Positions 1-12,784 of a stretch of 64,000 bases of DNA are shown here, in pieces. The translations under genes and the position numbers were made by a program. Below the pieces are notes generated by a model, which did no database searches, was not told where the DNA came from, and saw only the letters and a program-made list of their open reading frames with translations. Every line of letters begins with the position of its first letter. Positions within the stretch are counted from its first letter, which is position 1. The stretch comes from Warburgia ugandensis (lineage: Eukaryota; Streptophyta; Magnoliopsida; Canellales; Canellaceae): contig CP141132.1 in assembly GCA_035236585.1 (NCBI GenBank), forward strand, positions 44,395,880-44,459,879. The letters are read 5' to 3'.

Positions 1-495
1 CTTCTACACCTATTATTTGATCACCAGATTGGAGTGCACCATTTGAAATAATGTGTGATATTTCAGACTGCATGATCGAGGATGTGTTGGAGCAGCATAT
101 TGATAAACTATACCACCTGATATGTTATGCTAGCAAGACACTCAATGATGCCCAACTCAATTATTCAACTATAGAAAAAGAGTTGTTGGCTATGGTATTT
201 ACACTTGATAACTTTAGATCTTACTTGATAGGATCTAAGGTCATTGTTTATTTGAACCATGCAGCGTTAAAATACCTTCTTTTAAAGAAGGATGCTAAAC
301 CTAGGCTGATTTGATGGATACTATTGATACAGAAGTTTGATTTAAAAATTCAAGACAAGAAAGGTTCTCAAAATATTGTAGCATACCACTTATCTAGATT
401 AGTTATGGAGTCTCCTAGTGAGAATGTGCCTATAATAGAAACATTTCCAGATGAACAATTGTTGCATATCTCTTTGCCACCTTAGTACGTAAATA
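1..495 (+). pseudogene. Athila-type Ty3/gypsy RNase H remnant
   Basis: Translation gives the end of reverse transcriptase and the RNase H domain of a plant Ty3/gypsy polyprotein. It carries the tracts [36 protein letters not shown] and KKDAKPRLI, followed by the connection segment (WILLIQKFDL, DKKGSQNIVA) and the phrase ETFPDEQLLHI that is characteristic of Athila/Tat-like elements. RNase H would degrade the RNA strand during reverse transcription. The frame is broken by a stop at about 312 (usual R to stop) and another at about 483. The usual YSDHAAL or YTDHAAL motif reads YLNHAAL, which removes one expected acidic active-site residue. The element continues beyond the left edge. This is a dead copy. 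Confidence 0.9.
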
Positions 496-1440
496 TTGTT
501 AATTATCTTGTCATAGGTCAAACGCCTAATCATTGGTCAAAACAATAGGAATTGATTCATTGATGAGGTCAAGCACTTTACATGGGATTATCCGTACTTG
601 TTTAAGTATTGTCCTGATCAGGCCATGAGGAGATGCAAACCAGATAATAAAAATGATAGAATCATTTACTTTTTTCATGACCATGAATGCAAGGTCCACT
701 TTAGTTCTAGAAGGATAGTTGCAAAGATTTTTCTTTGTGGTTTTTATTGGCCCACTATTTTTAGGGATTCACATGCTTACTGCATGGCATGTGCTAGATG
801 TCAATAGTTAAGGTGTATAGGAAAAAGAAATGATGCCCTTAAACCCTTTTTTGATCATTGAACCTTTGATGTTTGGGGTATTGATTTTATGAGACCTTTT
901 TCCAACTCCTTTGGTTATCTGTACATCCTTGTGGGAGTGGACTACGTATGCAAGACCATTGACCATAGGGAGGTGGTCAAGTTTTTAAAATACTTTGGTA
1001 CTCCTAGAGCCATTATTAGAGATAGGGGTAAACACTTTTGTCATAAGGTATTTGAGAACTTAATGAAGAAATATGGTGTTACCATAATATTTATATTCCT
1101 TATCAAGTGTCAAATAGGGAGATAAAGTGAATTTTAGAAAAGATAGTCAATCCAAATAGGAAAGACTAGTTTTTGAGACATAGTGACACTTTATGAGCCT
1201 ATCGTATTGCATACAAGACCCTTGTAGGCATGTCACCCTATTGCTTGGTCTATGGAAATGCCTACCATCTCCCAATAGAACTTGAGCACAAATCATATTG
1301 GGCCATTAAAAAGCTCAATTTTGACCTAGATACTATTGGAACCCACCAAAAGCTCTAACTCAATGAATTGGAAAAACTAAGGAAAGATGCATATGAGTCA
1401 GCTAAGATATACAAAGACCACATGAAATACAAATGAAATA
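496..1440 (+). pseudogene. Athila-type integrase remnant
   Basis: The same polyprotein continues into integrase. An H2C2 zinc-binding module is visible at 598-807 (HDHECKVHF, FYWPTIFRDSHAYCMACARCQ). A shortened catalytic core follows ([41 protein letters not shown]). The C-terminal end (1200-1430) contains AYKTLVGMSPYCLVYGNAYH, ELEHKSYWAIKKLNFDLD and LQLNELEKLRKDAYESAKIY, which are diagnostic of Athila-type elements. Between VDYVCK and VVKFLK a stretch is missing relative to the family, so the core is internally deleted. Stops and frameshifts separate the pieces. Integrase would insert the cDNA into chromosomes, but this copy cannot encode it. Confidence 0.9.
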
Positions 1441-2357
1441 CATTAAATTTTTTATATACAAAACATCTTTCTTTAAAGCAATACAAATGAAAATAAAAAG
1501 GAAATCTCAAGAAGAAGACAAAAAAATCAAGAAGAAGGGGAAAAAAAAGGAAAGTAAGGAAAAATGGTAAAGATATTTACTTCATTACATTCAAGAGAAA
1601 AGTTGTCCAAATTATTATTGAAGCATCTAATCATATTTGAAACTTTGAGACCTTTTACCCTTTCTTTCATAGCTAGTGCCAACCCTACATTTCATCCTAT
1701 CTAAAAACCTATTGATCTTAAGGTGCAAGATAGCCTTAATGAGGATGTAAATAGGAAGGAACTAAGGTGAAATATTTCTACTAGTCTTGGTAATGACATC
1801 CATTCTTAGGTATCACAATTCTTTATCTCAATTGTGCTTAAAAGGTTATGTGAACCATCAATATCTTTGGGTTTAGTCACATAAAGATAGAATTTTGTTT
1901 GACCCTTTACTATGAGAGCTTTATTTCTAAGTGTATACCAGTATTAATTTATGGTCAAGATATCTTTCCAATGGAATATAAGCATAGCTATTTCAAAGTA
2001 CTTACTAATGTAACCTATACACACATTGCACTTTGAGATATAATTGGAATAAAATGGCTTTGGTATATGGGTAACTTGTAGATTTTTTCATCCATTTTTG
2101 TTAAGTTGTTAAAGCCAGTAAAGTACTAATGAATGAGATTTGTTTAAAATAAAATAAGAGACTTAATCTTATTGAATTTTGCAGGTATATTCACTACAAA
2201 CCCTCACAATGCCTAACTTGTACATTATGGGTAACATAGAGGTTTAAGGGTTATTGCATATACTAAATGCAATTGTGAGTACCTACAAAAATGAAAACCA
2301 TTTCGTTTTCATGAATTTTCCCATGCTTCACTTGAGACTAGGAAAATGTAGGGGTAG
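1441..2357 (+). other. Athila element 3' untranslated region
   Basis: AT-rich stretch between the integrase remnant and the predicted 3' LTR. It has a purine-rich run at about 1490-1565. Directly before the LTR the sequence AAAATGTAGGGGTAG (2344-2357) resembles the polypurine tract that precedes Athila LTRs. No coding signal is visible. Confidence 0.5.
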
Positions 2358-2760
2358 TGATAAGAGTTCAATTTTGTATAAAAACTACCCTATTAGTAGT
2401 CCATGTGTTATAAATTATAAGCATTATTCCTAGGGTTTTTTTGAAATTTCATAACACATTCATTTTTTACTTAATTATTCAAAAGATTGATATTTGATAG
2501 GTTCAAAAGCTAATCCAAAGTGAGTATGAGAATTTTCATAATTTTCTAAGATTTAATTTTGGTTTTTCATCTTTTGTAGTTGTCAAGAAGATGATCCAAT
2601 GGTTGAGACCAAGAAAGATAAGATTTAAAGATTGAGATCAAAGAAAGCCAAAGACCTAAATTTCATCATTCTAAAGTTAAATCAAGGTTCAAGAACATCT
2701 TTAGACAAGTCATAAGGCAATAGGAAGATACAAAGGTGACTAAAATGGGCCCATGTAAAA
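2358..2760 (+). repeat. Start of Athila 3' LTR, interrupted by CACTA
   Basis: The LTR is predicted to start at TGATAAGAG immediately after the G-rich tract. It runs only about 400 bp before CACTA terminal sequence begins at 2761. The missing remainder is plausibly the segment after the CACTA right end (32689 to about 34890), which contains a TATA box and long leader-like sequence. No 5' LTR is in the window, so the assignment rests on position and on the polypurine-like tract. Confidence 0.5.
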
Positions 2761-3300
2761 AGCTACTACACATAAGGGTTTTAAAGTTGGCATAAAGAAG
2801 TTGCTTATTTGACTACCAACTTCCTAAATATGTTACAAGTCGCATTAAAATAAACAACTTTAAATATATTAACTTAAGAAGTCATTTAACTGTAAGTGAC
2901 GCAGAGATGGAACTTTTTGCGAGAAGCACTTTTAATGTCATTTAAAATTAAACGACTTCAAAAGTTATGTACTTTTAAAATCGTTTAGTTGAAAACAACT
3001 TTTAAAATCAATAACTTTTAAAGTTGTTTTATGTAAGTGACTTCAAAAGTATCACAAAAAATTTGGCAGGGGTATTATATTTAGCAGGAACAAACTTTTA
3101 AAGTCATTTAATAAAAAATGACTTTAAAAGTCACCATTTTTTAAATTCAATTATTCTAAGCAACTTTAAAAGTATGATTAGAGATTGGGTGTGATGATTA
3201 ATATTACACAGGAATGGGCTTTTGAAGTCATTTATCACAAAGTGACTTCAAAAGTTTATCATTTTTAAAGTTGTTTATTACTAAATGACTTCTAAAGTCT
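2761..3300 (+). repeat. Left terminal and subterminal CACTA repeats
   Basis: After the terminal inverted repeat the sequence is packed with variants of ACTTTTAAAGTCGTTT and its complement AAATGACTTTAAAAGT, often as inverted pairs around a short loop. CACTA subterminal repeats of this kind bind the TNPA-type accessory protein in En/Spm. The same motif fills the right end at 32105-32688, which ties both ends to one family. Confidence 0.8.
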
Positions 3301-4426
3301 TAGTTCATTTATAAATAGTTGTCAACATAGCATTTTTTCCTGTGACCTATTCTCTTTTCACGGCTGGCATAATGACTTCGTATTTGCTTTCCATTTTTAT
3401 ATTTTGACTGATTATGTCATGAAAAAAATTGCAAGTAAACCTTAACTTCTTTTAAATCATGAATTCCTTTGTTGTTATAAGCTAACTCTCTTTGTTTTCA
3501 TTTTGTAGATCATGTGGGTTTTCTCACAATAGATTATGAGGTTCAGAAGTCTGTTAGATCATTTGTATTTCATGAACATTGTATGATTTCATTGAAAATG
3601 ACAACTGCTTCTCTCTCCAAGCCTCACTATTAAAGAAAAGGAGAACATTAAAATTTGTGGTTCTCACCCAAAATTAGGGTTTGATGAAGAGTAGTAGTTA
3701 TGCCATCAACTTTTGGCCAAAAAAATTGAAGCACACTCTTTCTCTCTCCATAGAATGGGTTTCACCTAAATACTAGTTCAAATTTTGACAAAAAAGAGCA
3801 GATTTGCTTTTTGATCTTATATTAATAAGATCTAATAATATGTAACATATGATAGATATATGTAACATTGGATGTAATAAAAAAATAATTTAATTTTCTA
3901 GTTGCCGTGTTTGTTTATGTATATGTATTATATATGTTTGTGTTTGTAAAATTAGTTTCATTGTGTATTTATGTAAGGTGTAATGAGAAAAAGTAAATAA
4001 ATATATATTTAATGTGAAAATGTAAAAATTATTAAAGTTGTTTCTAAAAAAAGGACTTTAAAAGTATGCACTTTTAAAGTTGTTTCCTGAAAATGACATT
4101 AAAAGTATGAACTTTTAAAGTTGTTTTTTTCGAAACTACTTCTATTTTAAGAATTATTTTGTCGACTATTGCCTTACCTTCTCCCTCTGTGTTTATTATC
4201 TATGCACAAAATCTAAATCAAATTTATTTTTCCCTACTTTGAACCAAATCCTACTTGTGAATTGTAAACTACATTAAAAAATTCAGGGGCAATATTGATT
4301 TTTGAGTGTTGATTAGGATCTCTTCCTTTGGCTCATAAGTATTATGCATATATATTTGTAGAATTTTTACAAGATTGTGGGTTATAAAATTTTCTTTTGA
4401 AATCTAATTTCATTCATGAATGTGTT
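3301..4426 (+). other. CACTA 5' internal region with a motif cluster
   Basis: AT-rich DNA between the left subterminal array and the nested LTR element. A TATA-like TATAAATA lies at about 3310. A second small cluster of the TTTTAAAGTTGTTT motif lies at 4025-4135. I could not recognise the N-terminal coding part of tnp2 here. It may have been lost when the retrotransposon inserted or in a later deletion. Confidence 0.4.
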
Positions 4427-5002
4427 TGTAACAACCCCAATTTTATTGAATATAATTGGATTATTAAAAATTAAAAGTTAAAATTTTAAAAGTGGAACTA
4501 GAACTTTGAGTTTCAGGAAAATCCATTTTTATAAAAATAAAATGACTTAAAACTTGGATATTTGTAATGTACTCAAAAAACTGATCAGAATGACTGTGAG
4601 TACATCAAATTCTGAGTTCAGATGAAAAATCCTTATTTTTCTCCATTTTCAAGAATAAAAGGGTAAAATGGTAATTTTACTAATAACTGAGACCTAAGAT
4701 ATCAAAATTTGGAATATACTTAGAAATATGAATCCAATTCCACTAAGTATACTCAATTCCAAGACTGGAAGAATAAAATGAATTTTTCTTCATAAAAGGG
4801 AAAAATGGTCTTTTCACACCTCTGTGGGGCCCACAAGAGGCCCATAAAGGGATCTAGCAGCCAGAAAACATGTCATCATGAGTCAAACCACTACCATATG
4901 CTAGTGGAGAGGGAGGTGGTAGTGAGAATCCAAAGACAATTTAATAATAAAAAGAAATCAAACATGATAATTACAAGTAATCATGAAAAATTCAAAACTC
5001 CC

Positions 5003-5010
5003 TATAAATA
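5003..5010 (+). promoter_or_regulatory. LTR TATA box
   Basis: TATAAATA about 575 bp into the 5' LTR. It is conserved as TATAAATA at 18675-18682 in the 3' LTR and on the minus strand at 12198-12205 in the inverted solo LTR. Conservation in three copies supports it as the retrotransposon core promoter. Confidence 0.6.
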
Positions 5011-5449
5011 GGTCATAAAATTCCCAAAAATTCTCCTAATATTCTCCACGAGGTCCCCTAGAATGCCACAAAATCCCAGATCTAGAATCATCCCCCATCC
5101 CCCCCAATTCCCCTTTCTTTCTCTCTTTCTATCTTATTCTTTGTGGGTGTGTCCCTAGATGCACCTGGGCAGACTACCCCATCGCTGCATTGGGCGCGTC
5201 CAAGGACATGTCACCTCCGATGAACTAGGGTTTTCACCTAAGAAACCCTAATCCAATTAGCCATCACTTTCTACTCATTAAAATAACATCTCTATTGTTG
5301 GATCTGGTCAGACAAGGGTGATCTACAAAAGCCCTTTGGTTTCATGATGATCCACCTCATGGATTGTCGAGAAATCCCAAATGAAGAAAACTCATCAATG
5401 CATAACCATCTCTGGCAATTAATTCAAGTAATTTTGGCCAATTTGACAA

Positions 5450-5662
5450 GTGAAAAGTGATCTTAAACTGATGGATCTCTTCAGAGACATGAGATCTATG
5501 GTTCCCCTATGGTTCCCCACCTTCTTTGACAACGGCAACGGCAATGGCGAATTTTATGACTGTATGCGTTTTCAACATCTAGGGTTTATTTTTGGGTTTC
5601 TTCTCCATCTTCGGTATGATTTCTTCTTCTCTGGTGATCTTGTCTTCACCGAACCAGCATAG
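5450..5662 (+). CDS. Short reading frame inside the 5' LTR leader
   Basis: A roughly 70-codon frame, with internal ATG at 5471, containing MDLFRDMRSM, PTFF, FYDCMRFQ, GFIFGFLLHLR and DFFF. The same frame is present in the 3' LTR at 19122-19376 with substitutions but no disruption over the shared part. It lies about 440 bp downstream of the TATA box. It ends right at a candidate splice donor that is conserved even in the diverged solo LTR. I recognise no domain. It could be a leader-encoded exon or upstream frame of the retrotransposon transcript, or chance openness in two related copies. Confidence 0.25.
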   Translation: MKSDLKLMDLFRDMRSMVPLWFPTFFDNGNGNGEFYDCMRFQHLGFIFGFLLHLRYDFFFSGDLVFTEPA

Positions 5663-5670
5663 GTAGGTGG
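5661..5670 (+). promoter_or_regulatory. Candidate LTR splice donor
   Basis: AG|GTAGGTGGAACC here, AG|GTATGTGGAACC at 19327 and AG|GTAAGTGGAACC on the minus strand at about 11829 in the solo LTR. The block is kept in three copies although the sequence just upstream differs completely in the solo LTR. Confidence 0.4.
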
Positions 5671-8239
5671 AACCTTCACTCTCCTTTCAATTCTGGCATC
5701 CCCTGGGTGATCTCCCTAGTCGTTGATTCATTTGGAATGAGGGATCCAACAACAAGGCAAAGATCCCTACCATGGATGACTCAAATTGAAATTCTGAGCC
5801 ATTGGATGGATTCCTAGGGCCCGAAAACCCCAGGAGATGAATTCTAGGTTCTTGATCTTATAGGATGGAGGACATCCGATGATGGGCGATCTGACGGTCC
5901 AGATCTGGACCGTCCCGCCTATCACCAGTCACCCATCCCTAGTGATGGGTAATCCTAGGTAACAAGCACGAGCTGACCTCCATTTGCCTTTTTCTATGGA
6001 GTTGATCTCAGCCGTCCAAGTTTGAACTGAAATCTTAAATTTTCAATTAAGAGATCAATTTTGATTTAAAAGTTTCTATAGCTTCCTTGTAACTTGTATA
6101 AGTTATTGAACTCATGAAACATATGTTATAAATTGTATTTATCAGTGATAATCACAAAAATCTATAATAGCAATATTGGATCGTATTCAAGATGATCTCA
6201 AAATTGAGATTTGAACCGATGGATGGGTTCAGGAGGTCCAAAACCTTAAGGACCATGATCACAGTAAAATTTCTGTGTTTCTAGATCAAGGAAATTAACA
6301 AAAATAGCAAGATCAAATTTTATCCCTTAAAACGGGCTAAAATCTTAAAATTCCAATTCTGATCTCAATTTAAATCCAAATTGAGATCGAGAAGTTGGGT
6401 TGGATTCTTCTTGATGAGTAGAACCTACTGAACTTAGAAAATCTATCTTTTGAAGCATGTAAAATTCTGTTAATAAAGAAAAGTATTACTAATTTGAAAT
6501 GATTAGTGAAATTTGAAATGATCAAACTCTATAATTTTGATCCATTGATGATCTTGTGATTTTGAAACATGGAATCAATGGTTAAAAGTGACTGATCTAT
6601 GTTTAATTAAGAGATCTAATCTTAAAAGTAGTAAAATCCATGAAAATGAATGGTAATCTCCTTGATCAAGGATGATTAGACAGTGTGGAGGTATTTGGAT
6701 GAAGATATGAAGTTAATATCATATGGATTGCTGGACTTGATGATTATGATTTGGGATAGATTAAGATCTATGCCCTTAAATTGCATAAAATGATTTAAGA
6801 TCTTCATGATCGGTTGGATAAAAAAGATTAGATCATTGGATGTGATGCATCAATGATTTAGTGATCAAATCACATTAAGAAGATGTATTAGATCTAAAGG
6901 AAAATGAAAGGATCAAGATCTAAACCCTAAAAGGGATAGAAATCAACTATGATTATTGGATCATAATGAATAGTTATGGCATGTTAGATTTTTATTTGAA
7001 TTATTGAATGTTATTATAAGTGTCTTTTATTGCTTAGTAGATTTAATTGTATATTTATTTATTTATGCTTTAATGCTTATGTTATGAAAATTACATTGAA
7101 AATGTAATTAAATGAAAAATAGAGTTGAAGGACATTTATATGGAATGAATGACATGAACTTAATGATAGTAAGGGCTATAGTTAGTAGGATAATATAAGG
7201 AATATCATTTCCTTGGCCCAAATTAGGATAATAATGAAAGTCCATGAATGACATTTTACATGTTCATGGACTTAATTAAAATCAATTAGAAAGAGTACTT
7301 AGGGTTAAAATGCTCATAGGAACCTTATGAGAGGTTGAGCTAAGGACACACTAGTGAATGCTAAACATGGTGGTTAAGGGGGTTTTCTAATAGACCTCAC
7401 TCTTCCCCTACCTTCCATTGATGTTTATGAGGTCTAAGCACCTCCTTACATGAGGATTGAAGTAATCATTTTGTGTTCAGCCATTCAACTAGTAAACCAT
7501 AGTCAATTGGAAATAGGAAGAGCAGTTTAGACTTAGGATGAAATCAGCTATCTTCAACTAGTAAAACATTAACTGGTTGAATAATAATAATAAGAGCATA
7601 AAAGGTTAGTAAAATATCTAATCTTTATAAAAATTGTAAGTAAGATAAGGATGATCAAATAAGATCTATAGGATCTTGAATGATCAAGAACAATAAGAAT
7701 CATAACATTGTATTATACTTAGTACACATGTTTATTAGTATGTATGTTGTAGATCAAATCTAGGTCATTAGATTAGATAATCCAAACCCTTGATCAAATA
7801 TGATTCAAGTGTGACGACCTTGGTTTTTGGAACACATTTTGTAATACATTTTCTAAGGCAGGGCCCTTAGTAGTAAAAAAAATTCATAAAACAAAGCAGC
7901 AGAAATTCTTTTCTTTAGAACTTGTTTTGAAAAACCCAAGTCATTACTTCATACATGACATAAATAGAATTTTTGTACAAGATAAAATTCCATTCAAGGA
8001 ATATATTTTTATTAAATTCTAGAATCCATCCAGTGGTTCACAGTATAGCCCAAATCCATTATAATACTTGTCAAAATTACATAATCCAAAACTCAAAGCT
8101 CACCATACAATGAAACTCTCATTACAATACAATACTCTCAAACAAACACAAAATACATGTCTTCAAGGGGTATACCCTGATGATTATTCTTTTCAAGTCT
8201 TCTATAGTCTTGAGCTCCTAACTCTCCTTCTCTGTATAT

Positions 8240-8275
8240 GAGATATTGTAAACATTGAAACATTTACAATATCTC
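8240..8275 (-). repeat. Conserved LTR stem-loop (solo LTR copy)
   Basis: A perfect 13-bp stem, GAGATATTGTAAA paired with TTTACAATATCTC, around a 10-nt loop. The equivalent hairpin is at 14351-14386 in the host LTR, next to the same CCAAGCATAGCTTG sequence. It lies a few hundred bases from the LTR 3' end. Confidence 0.7.
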
Positions 8276-11200
8276 AACAAGCTATGCTTGGTGGGGGATT
8301 CAAGAAGCATAATAATTAACAGTATAATTCTAATACTTCATAATCCCATTATTCATAAACATACTCATGTATCTAACTCTTTACTTTGTAATATATATAC
8401 ATCCTTATACATATATACTATACATGGATAAATCCTTCAAATTTATGAAAGTAGTCAAATATCATTCCCAACTAAGCTAATCAATTCTTTCCACTATGAG
8501 AAATCAGTATTTTAGCTAGTCCTATACTGGGAATTTCCCTTCTTAGGAAATACTGGTAATATACAATTACCTGGAATTTCATCATGCTAAAACATATGAC
8601 ATTTCACTATGCCTATCTCATATGAAAAATAATCAAAGGACTACCATACTGCAGTCTAATTCATACTAGTGCGCTCAGATAACTTCTCTATTCACCACTA
8701 ATACCACGGTGGAAAATATTATGTCACTACCCATATGGGGAGACAGGACTTTCACAGTAGTGGCCTTTCCATAATTGCCTCACCCGACTTTTAGCCTCTC
8801 ATAGGGCAAGGTATCTTCAAATCATCAAATTTTGGGAAGCGAGTGGCCAAACCCTCATAACTCCCCTAGCATAGCATCCCCAGGCTTATGCCTATTTAAA
8901 ACAAAACCACAAGCCTCCATGCTTGTATGTAAAATAGGTTTCATACGTATCAAACAATCTATTTGTTTACTTAGGGCGGGAATATATTTTAGCTCCATAT
9001 TCACTTAGAGTCTAGTCCTCAATTCTAACTTAACTATTTCATATGTGTTTGGTTAGATCATAAGAGTTTTAGGGGATTTAATACAAGCATTAATATTACA
9101 CTTGTCAACATAAGGTCATGTGTTCAACATGTACATCCCTTGTAGATGCATTCATAAAATCCTCCTACCTTCAAGTAGTCATCCATCTCTTCAGATCCTC
9201 CATGATCCTAACTGGTGTATGAAATCTGTAAATCCATACGTACTGTCAATATATCTACAATCTAAATAATCCTATCCTATTCTTTATTTAATCTTGTCCT
9301 TTGATATAAAGGATCTAGATCTTTTATCCTATCATGATCTATCTTCCTCAGATAGTGTATATCCTATTAATCAATAGATTTAATGATTAGAATGATCCTC
9401 TAATCTTTCAGATCTAAGTATTTTCTACCCTAAGTATTTGTGTATTCCTTTCTTTAATCTTGATCTTTCATAGATCTTTTGATAAACAATTTATTCTTGG
9501 TGATAAAGACCAAGAACTTCAATCTTCTATCATCTAGTTCTCTTTTGATGTAAGTTTAGTTGTTTGATCATCCTTAAGGAGGAGGATCTTGGTTCTCTTC
9601 CTTGAATCATATTTGAAAAAGGGTTTAGATCTTCTATTTGATCTAAGATATTCTATTATATTTGATCTGAGTTGCAAGCAACATATATATATATCATCAT
9701 CAAGAAGTATTTATTTCTTGTTATTGTTCTTCATCATTCAAGATCCAATAGATCTTGTTTGATCATCCTTATCTTACTTACAATTTTTATTAGATAATTT
9801 ACTAACCTTTTATGCTCTTATTATTATTATTTAACCAGATAATATTTTGCTGGTTGAAGATAACTTATTTCAGCCTAAGTCTAGACTGCTCCTCTTATTT
9901 CCAATTGGCTAAGGCTTACTAGCTGAATGTATGAACACAAAATGGTTACTTTAATCCTCATGTAAGGAGGTGTTTAGACCTCACAAATTTTAGTGGAAGG
10001 TAGGGGAAGAGTGAGGCTCTATTAGAAAACCCCCTTAACTACCATGTTCAACATTCACTAGAGTAACCTTAGCTCAACCTTTCATAAGGTTCCTATGAGC
10101 ATGTTAACCCTAAGTACTCTTTCTAATTGATTTTAATTAAGTCCATGTACATTTAAAATGTCAATCATGGGGTTTATTATTCTCTTAGTTTGGGCCAAGG
10201 ATTTGATAATCCTAATATTGTCCTACTAATTATAGCCCTTACGAATCAAGTCCAAGTCAAATAATTCACTCTTATTTATGTTATGAAACTCTACTCTCTC
10301 ATTAAATTCCATTTTTGATGTTTTATGCTCTTTATCTCATGACTACTTTAATAATTAAATCTACTAATAAAATTTAACCATAAATGAATTATAACTTTAA
10401 AGCATAAAACTACATAATTGAACAACCTAATGGTAATGGTATAAGGTACTTAAGATTATACTAGCATGATTTCTAACTAATGTACTTTATCTAACAAACC
10501 CAAATTAAACTATCATGGACCTAAGGTACCATCTCATACCATAGTCTAATCTAACATGAAATCTTAGCATGGTCCTAAGTTACAATTGCATGAAATCATA
10601 CCAACATGGTCCTAAGTTACAATTCATCATTCATGAATAATTTTATGGACATTTGAAATGAAGTTATACTAAAATAATCTATCATGGATCCTATATTCAA
10701 GAAATAAATCAAATAAAATCAATGCATAACTTAATCTAACCCATTTCTCATTATTAAAGCTTTTCCTTATGATCCAACCTTTAGATCTCAGGTCTTTTCC
10801 TTTTAAATCAAGGGTTTTAATTAATTTTAAGCTTTTACTCCTTTAAGGTCCAAGATCATATCCCTTTGTTTTTGGTCATAGTCAATCCATGATTTCAATG
10901 GATTCCATCATAATATCATTCATTCAATACATCCCACGGATCTAATCATACTTGATCTCATTGATCAAGTGGGTCCCTTTGTATTTTTAAGGTTTTTCTA
11001 CCATAAAGGTTAGATCCCTCAATTTATCTTAGATTTGTCCAAATAAATCATGAATATCACTTGATTTTAACATTATATCATTAGTAAATCAGATCCCTAA
11101 GATCTGATCATCTCAGATCTTGAAGATTATAAAAATTAGAAACTTATTTCTTAAAAATAGAAAGTTTCTAAAATGTTTTTATCAATATTATGGTTTCAGA

Positions 11201-11317
11201 AGAAAATAGACATTATAAGCTTTCCAAAGCTTCTTTTCGATCTTAATTTGGAGTTTAAATGACTCCACAATTAAACTGTGAAGTTCAAAGTCGTTCCTAG
11301 GGTCTAGATTTGATCTG

Positions 11318-11520
11318 GACCCAGCAGAATGGACGGCCCGGATTGATCGGGCAGAGCGGGCCAGTCGAGCGGAAGGATCGGCACTCTCCCATCATCGAGA
11401 CGCAGGCATGGTGCAATCCGCTTAGGACCGGCGTTTTCGCGCAATTGTCCCATCAGGATGACATCGCACGCGGCGCTCAAGCGTAGAGACGCTGCCGTAG
11501 GGCATGTCTCCATATGGCAT
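11318..11520 (-). other. CpG-rich island inside the solo LTR
   Basis: About 200 bp with some twenty CpG dinucleotides, in sharp contrast to the AT-rich, CpG-poor surroundings. A 73-codon open frame here (11304-11525, minus) is probably a by-product of GC content. The related LTRs carry a different, less GC-rich sequence at the corresponding place (about 5870-5990 and 19550-19650). Confidence 0.5.
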
Positions 11521-12784
11521 TTCATTGCATGTCCTGCAAATCCTGATTTGATTTGGAGATTGGACTGTCAGTGTTGGACCATCCAATCAATCCTCTTCAA
11601 TCAAAGCTCAAAACACTATAAAAATTCATGAGACTTCTACCCTAGGGTTTTTGGAACCTTCTGGAGTGATTGGATGGCCCAGATTTTCAATCTGAGCCCT
11701 CTATCATCCAATATTGAAGGGTTCTAGTCCTTACTTTATTTTTATAAATTTTAACCTAAAACTAATTATAGAAAAATAAAAATTACATAAAACAATATGA
11801 AATAAGTATAAGAAGTGGTTCCACTTACCTGATTGGAGAAACAACATAGTTTTGAAGCCCAATTTCATATAAATACCCTTTGATGATAAGATAGCCCGAT
11901 AGTCCTTTGTTTTATGATTTTCCCATTGATTGCATCATTGGATCTTGAAATTGATTTTGGGGTTTTGTAGATAAGGTAGTCTAGGATTGTATGGATGGTG
12001 GGATTTGCGAGATTAAATTTGGAACAAAGTGCCTAATTGAATTTAGGCCTCTTGTACCAATTAGAGAGAGGAGAGAGAAAGTGCAAGAAGGGATAAATTT
12101 GGGAGATTTGGGAAGGACTCTAGATCTAGTTTTTTAGAGTAAGCAAGGTTATTTTGTGGGAATTTTAGTGAACATTTTTGGAGGATTTTTGGAGGGGTAT
12201 TTATAGGTTTTTTCATTTTTCATAATTACTTGTAATAATTATGTTTTAATTCTTTTAAATATTAAATTAACATTGGATCCTCTACCACTACCTCCTTCTC
12301 CACTAGCAGCTAGTAGTGGTTTGATAACCCATTACATATTTTCTGGTCATTGGATTCGTTTGTGAGCCCTTTGTGGGCCCCACAGTGTGTGGAAGGACCA
12401 TTTTACCCTTTTATGGAGAAAAATCCATTTTATTCTCCCAATCTTGGAATTGAGCGTACTTATGGCATTAGAATTGTATTTTTGAGTACATTCTAAATAT
12501 TGATGTCTTAGATCTCAATTATGGGTAAAATTACCATTTTACCCTTTTATTCATAAAAATAAAGAAAATTAGGGATTTTTAATTTTAACTCAGAATTGAA
12601 CGTACTTAGTGTCATTTTAATTGGTTTTTCAAGTACATTCATAATTTCTAATTTTTAAATCACGTTTTAATCTCTATAAAAAGTGAATTTCCAATAATCT
12701 AATATTCTAGCCCAAAATTTTTGAAAACTCAAACTTTATTGATTTTCTCAATAAATTTACAAAAACTGGGGTTATTACATCAAG

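Larger units (their letters stand above)
4427..7809 (+). repeat. 5' LTR, first part
   Basis: Starts TGTAACAACCCC. It aligns along its length with the 3' LTR at 18181-20612, with roughly one difference in ten bases by eye. It then continues through sequence shared in inverted orientation with 9200-10500. It is interrupted at 7809 by the solo LTR and resumes at 12785. Confidence 0.85.
7810..12779 (-). mobile_element. Solo LTR inserted in inverted orientation
   Basis: The minus strand reads TGTAATAACCCC at one end and GGTCGTCACA at the other, the same termini as the host LTR (TGTAACAACCCC and GGTCGCCACA). It is flanked by a perfect 5-bp target duplication TCAAG (7805-7809 and 12780-12784). Removing it rejoins the interrupted host LTR cleanly. 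The 4970-bp length matches an LTR rather than a full element, so unequal recombination probably removed the interior. Much of it, for example 9780-10300, is the reverse complement of 7190-7640. Confidence 0.9.

Noticed and set aside
11304-11525. 73-codon minus-strand gene in the CpG-rich island
   Set aside because: Open by composition; no domain and not kept in related LTRs.
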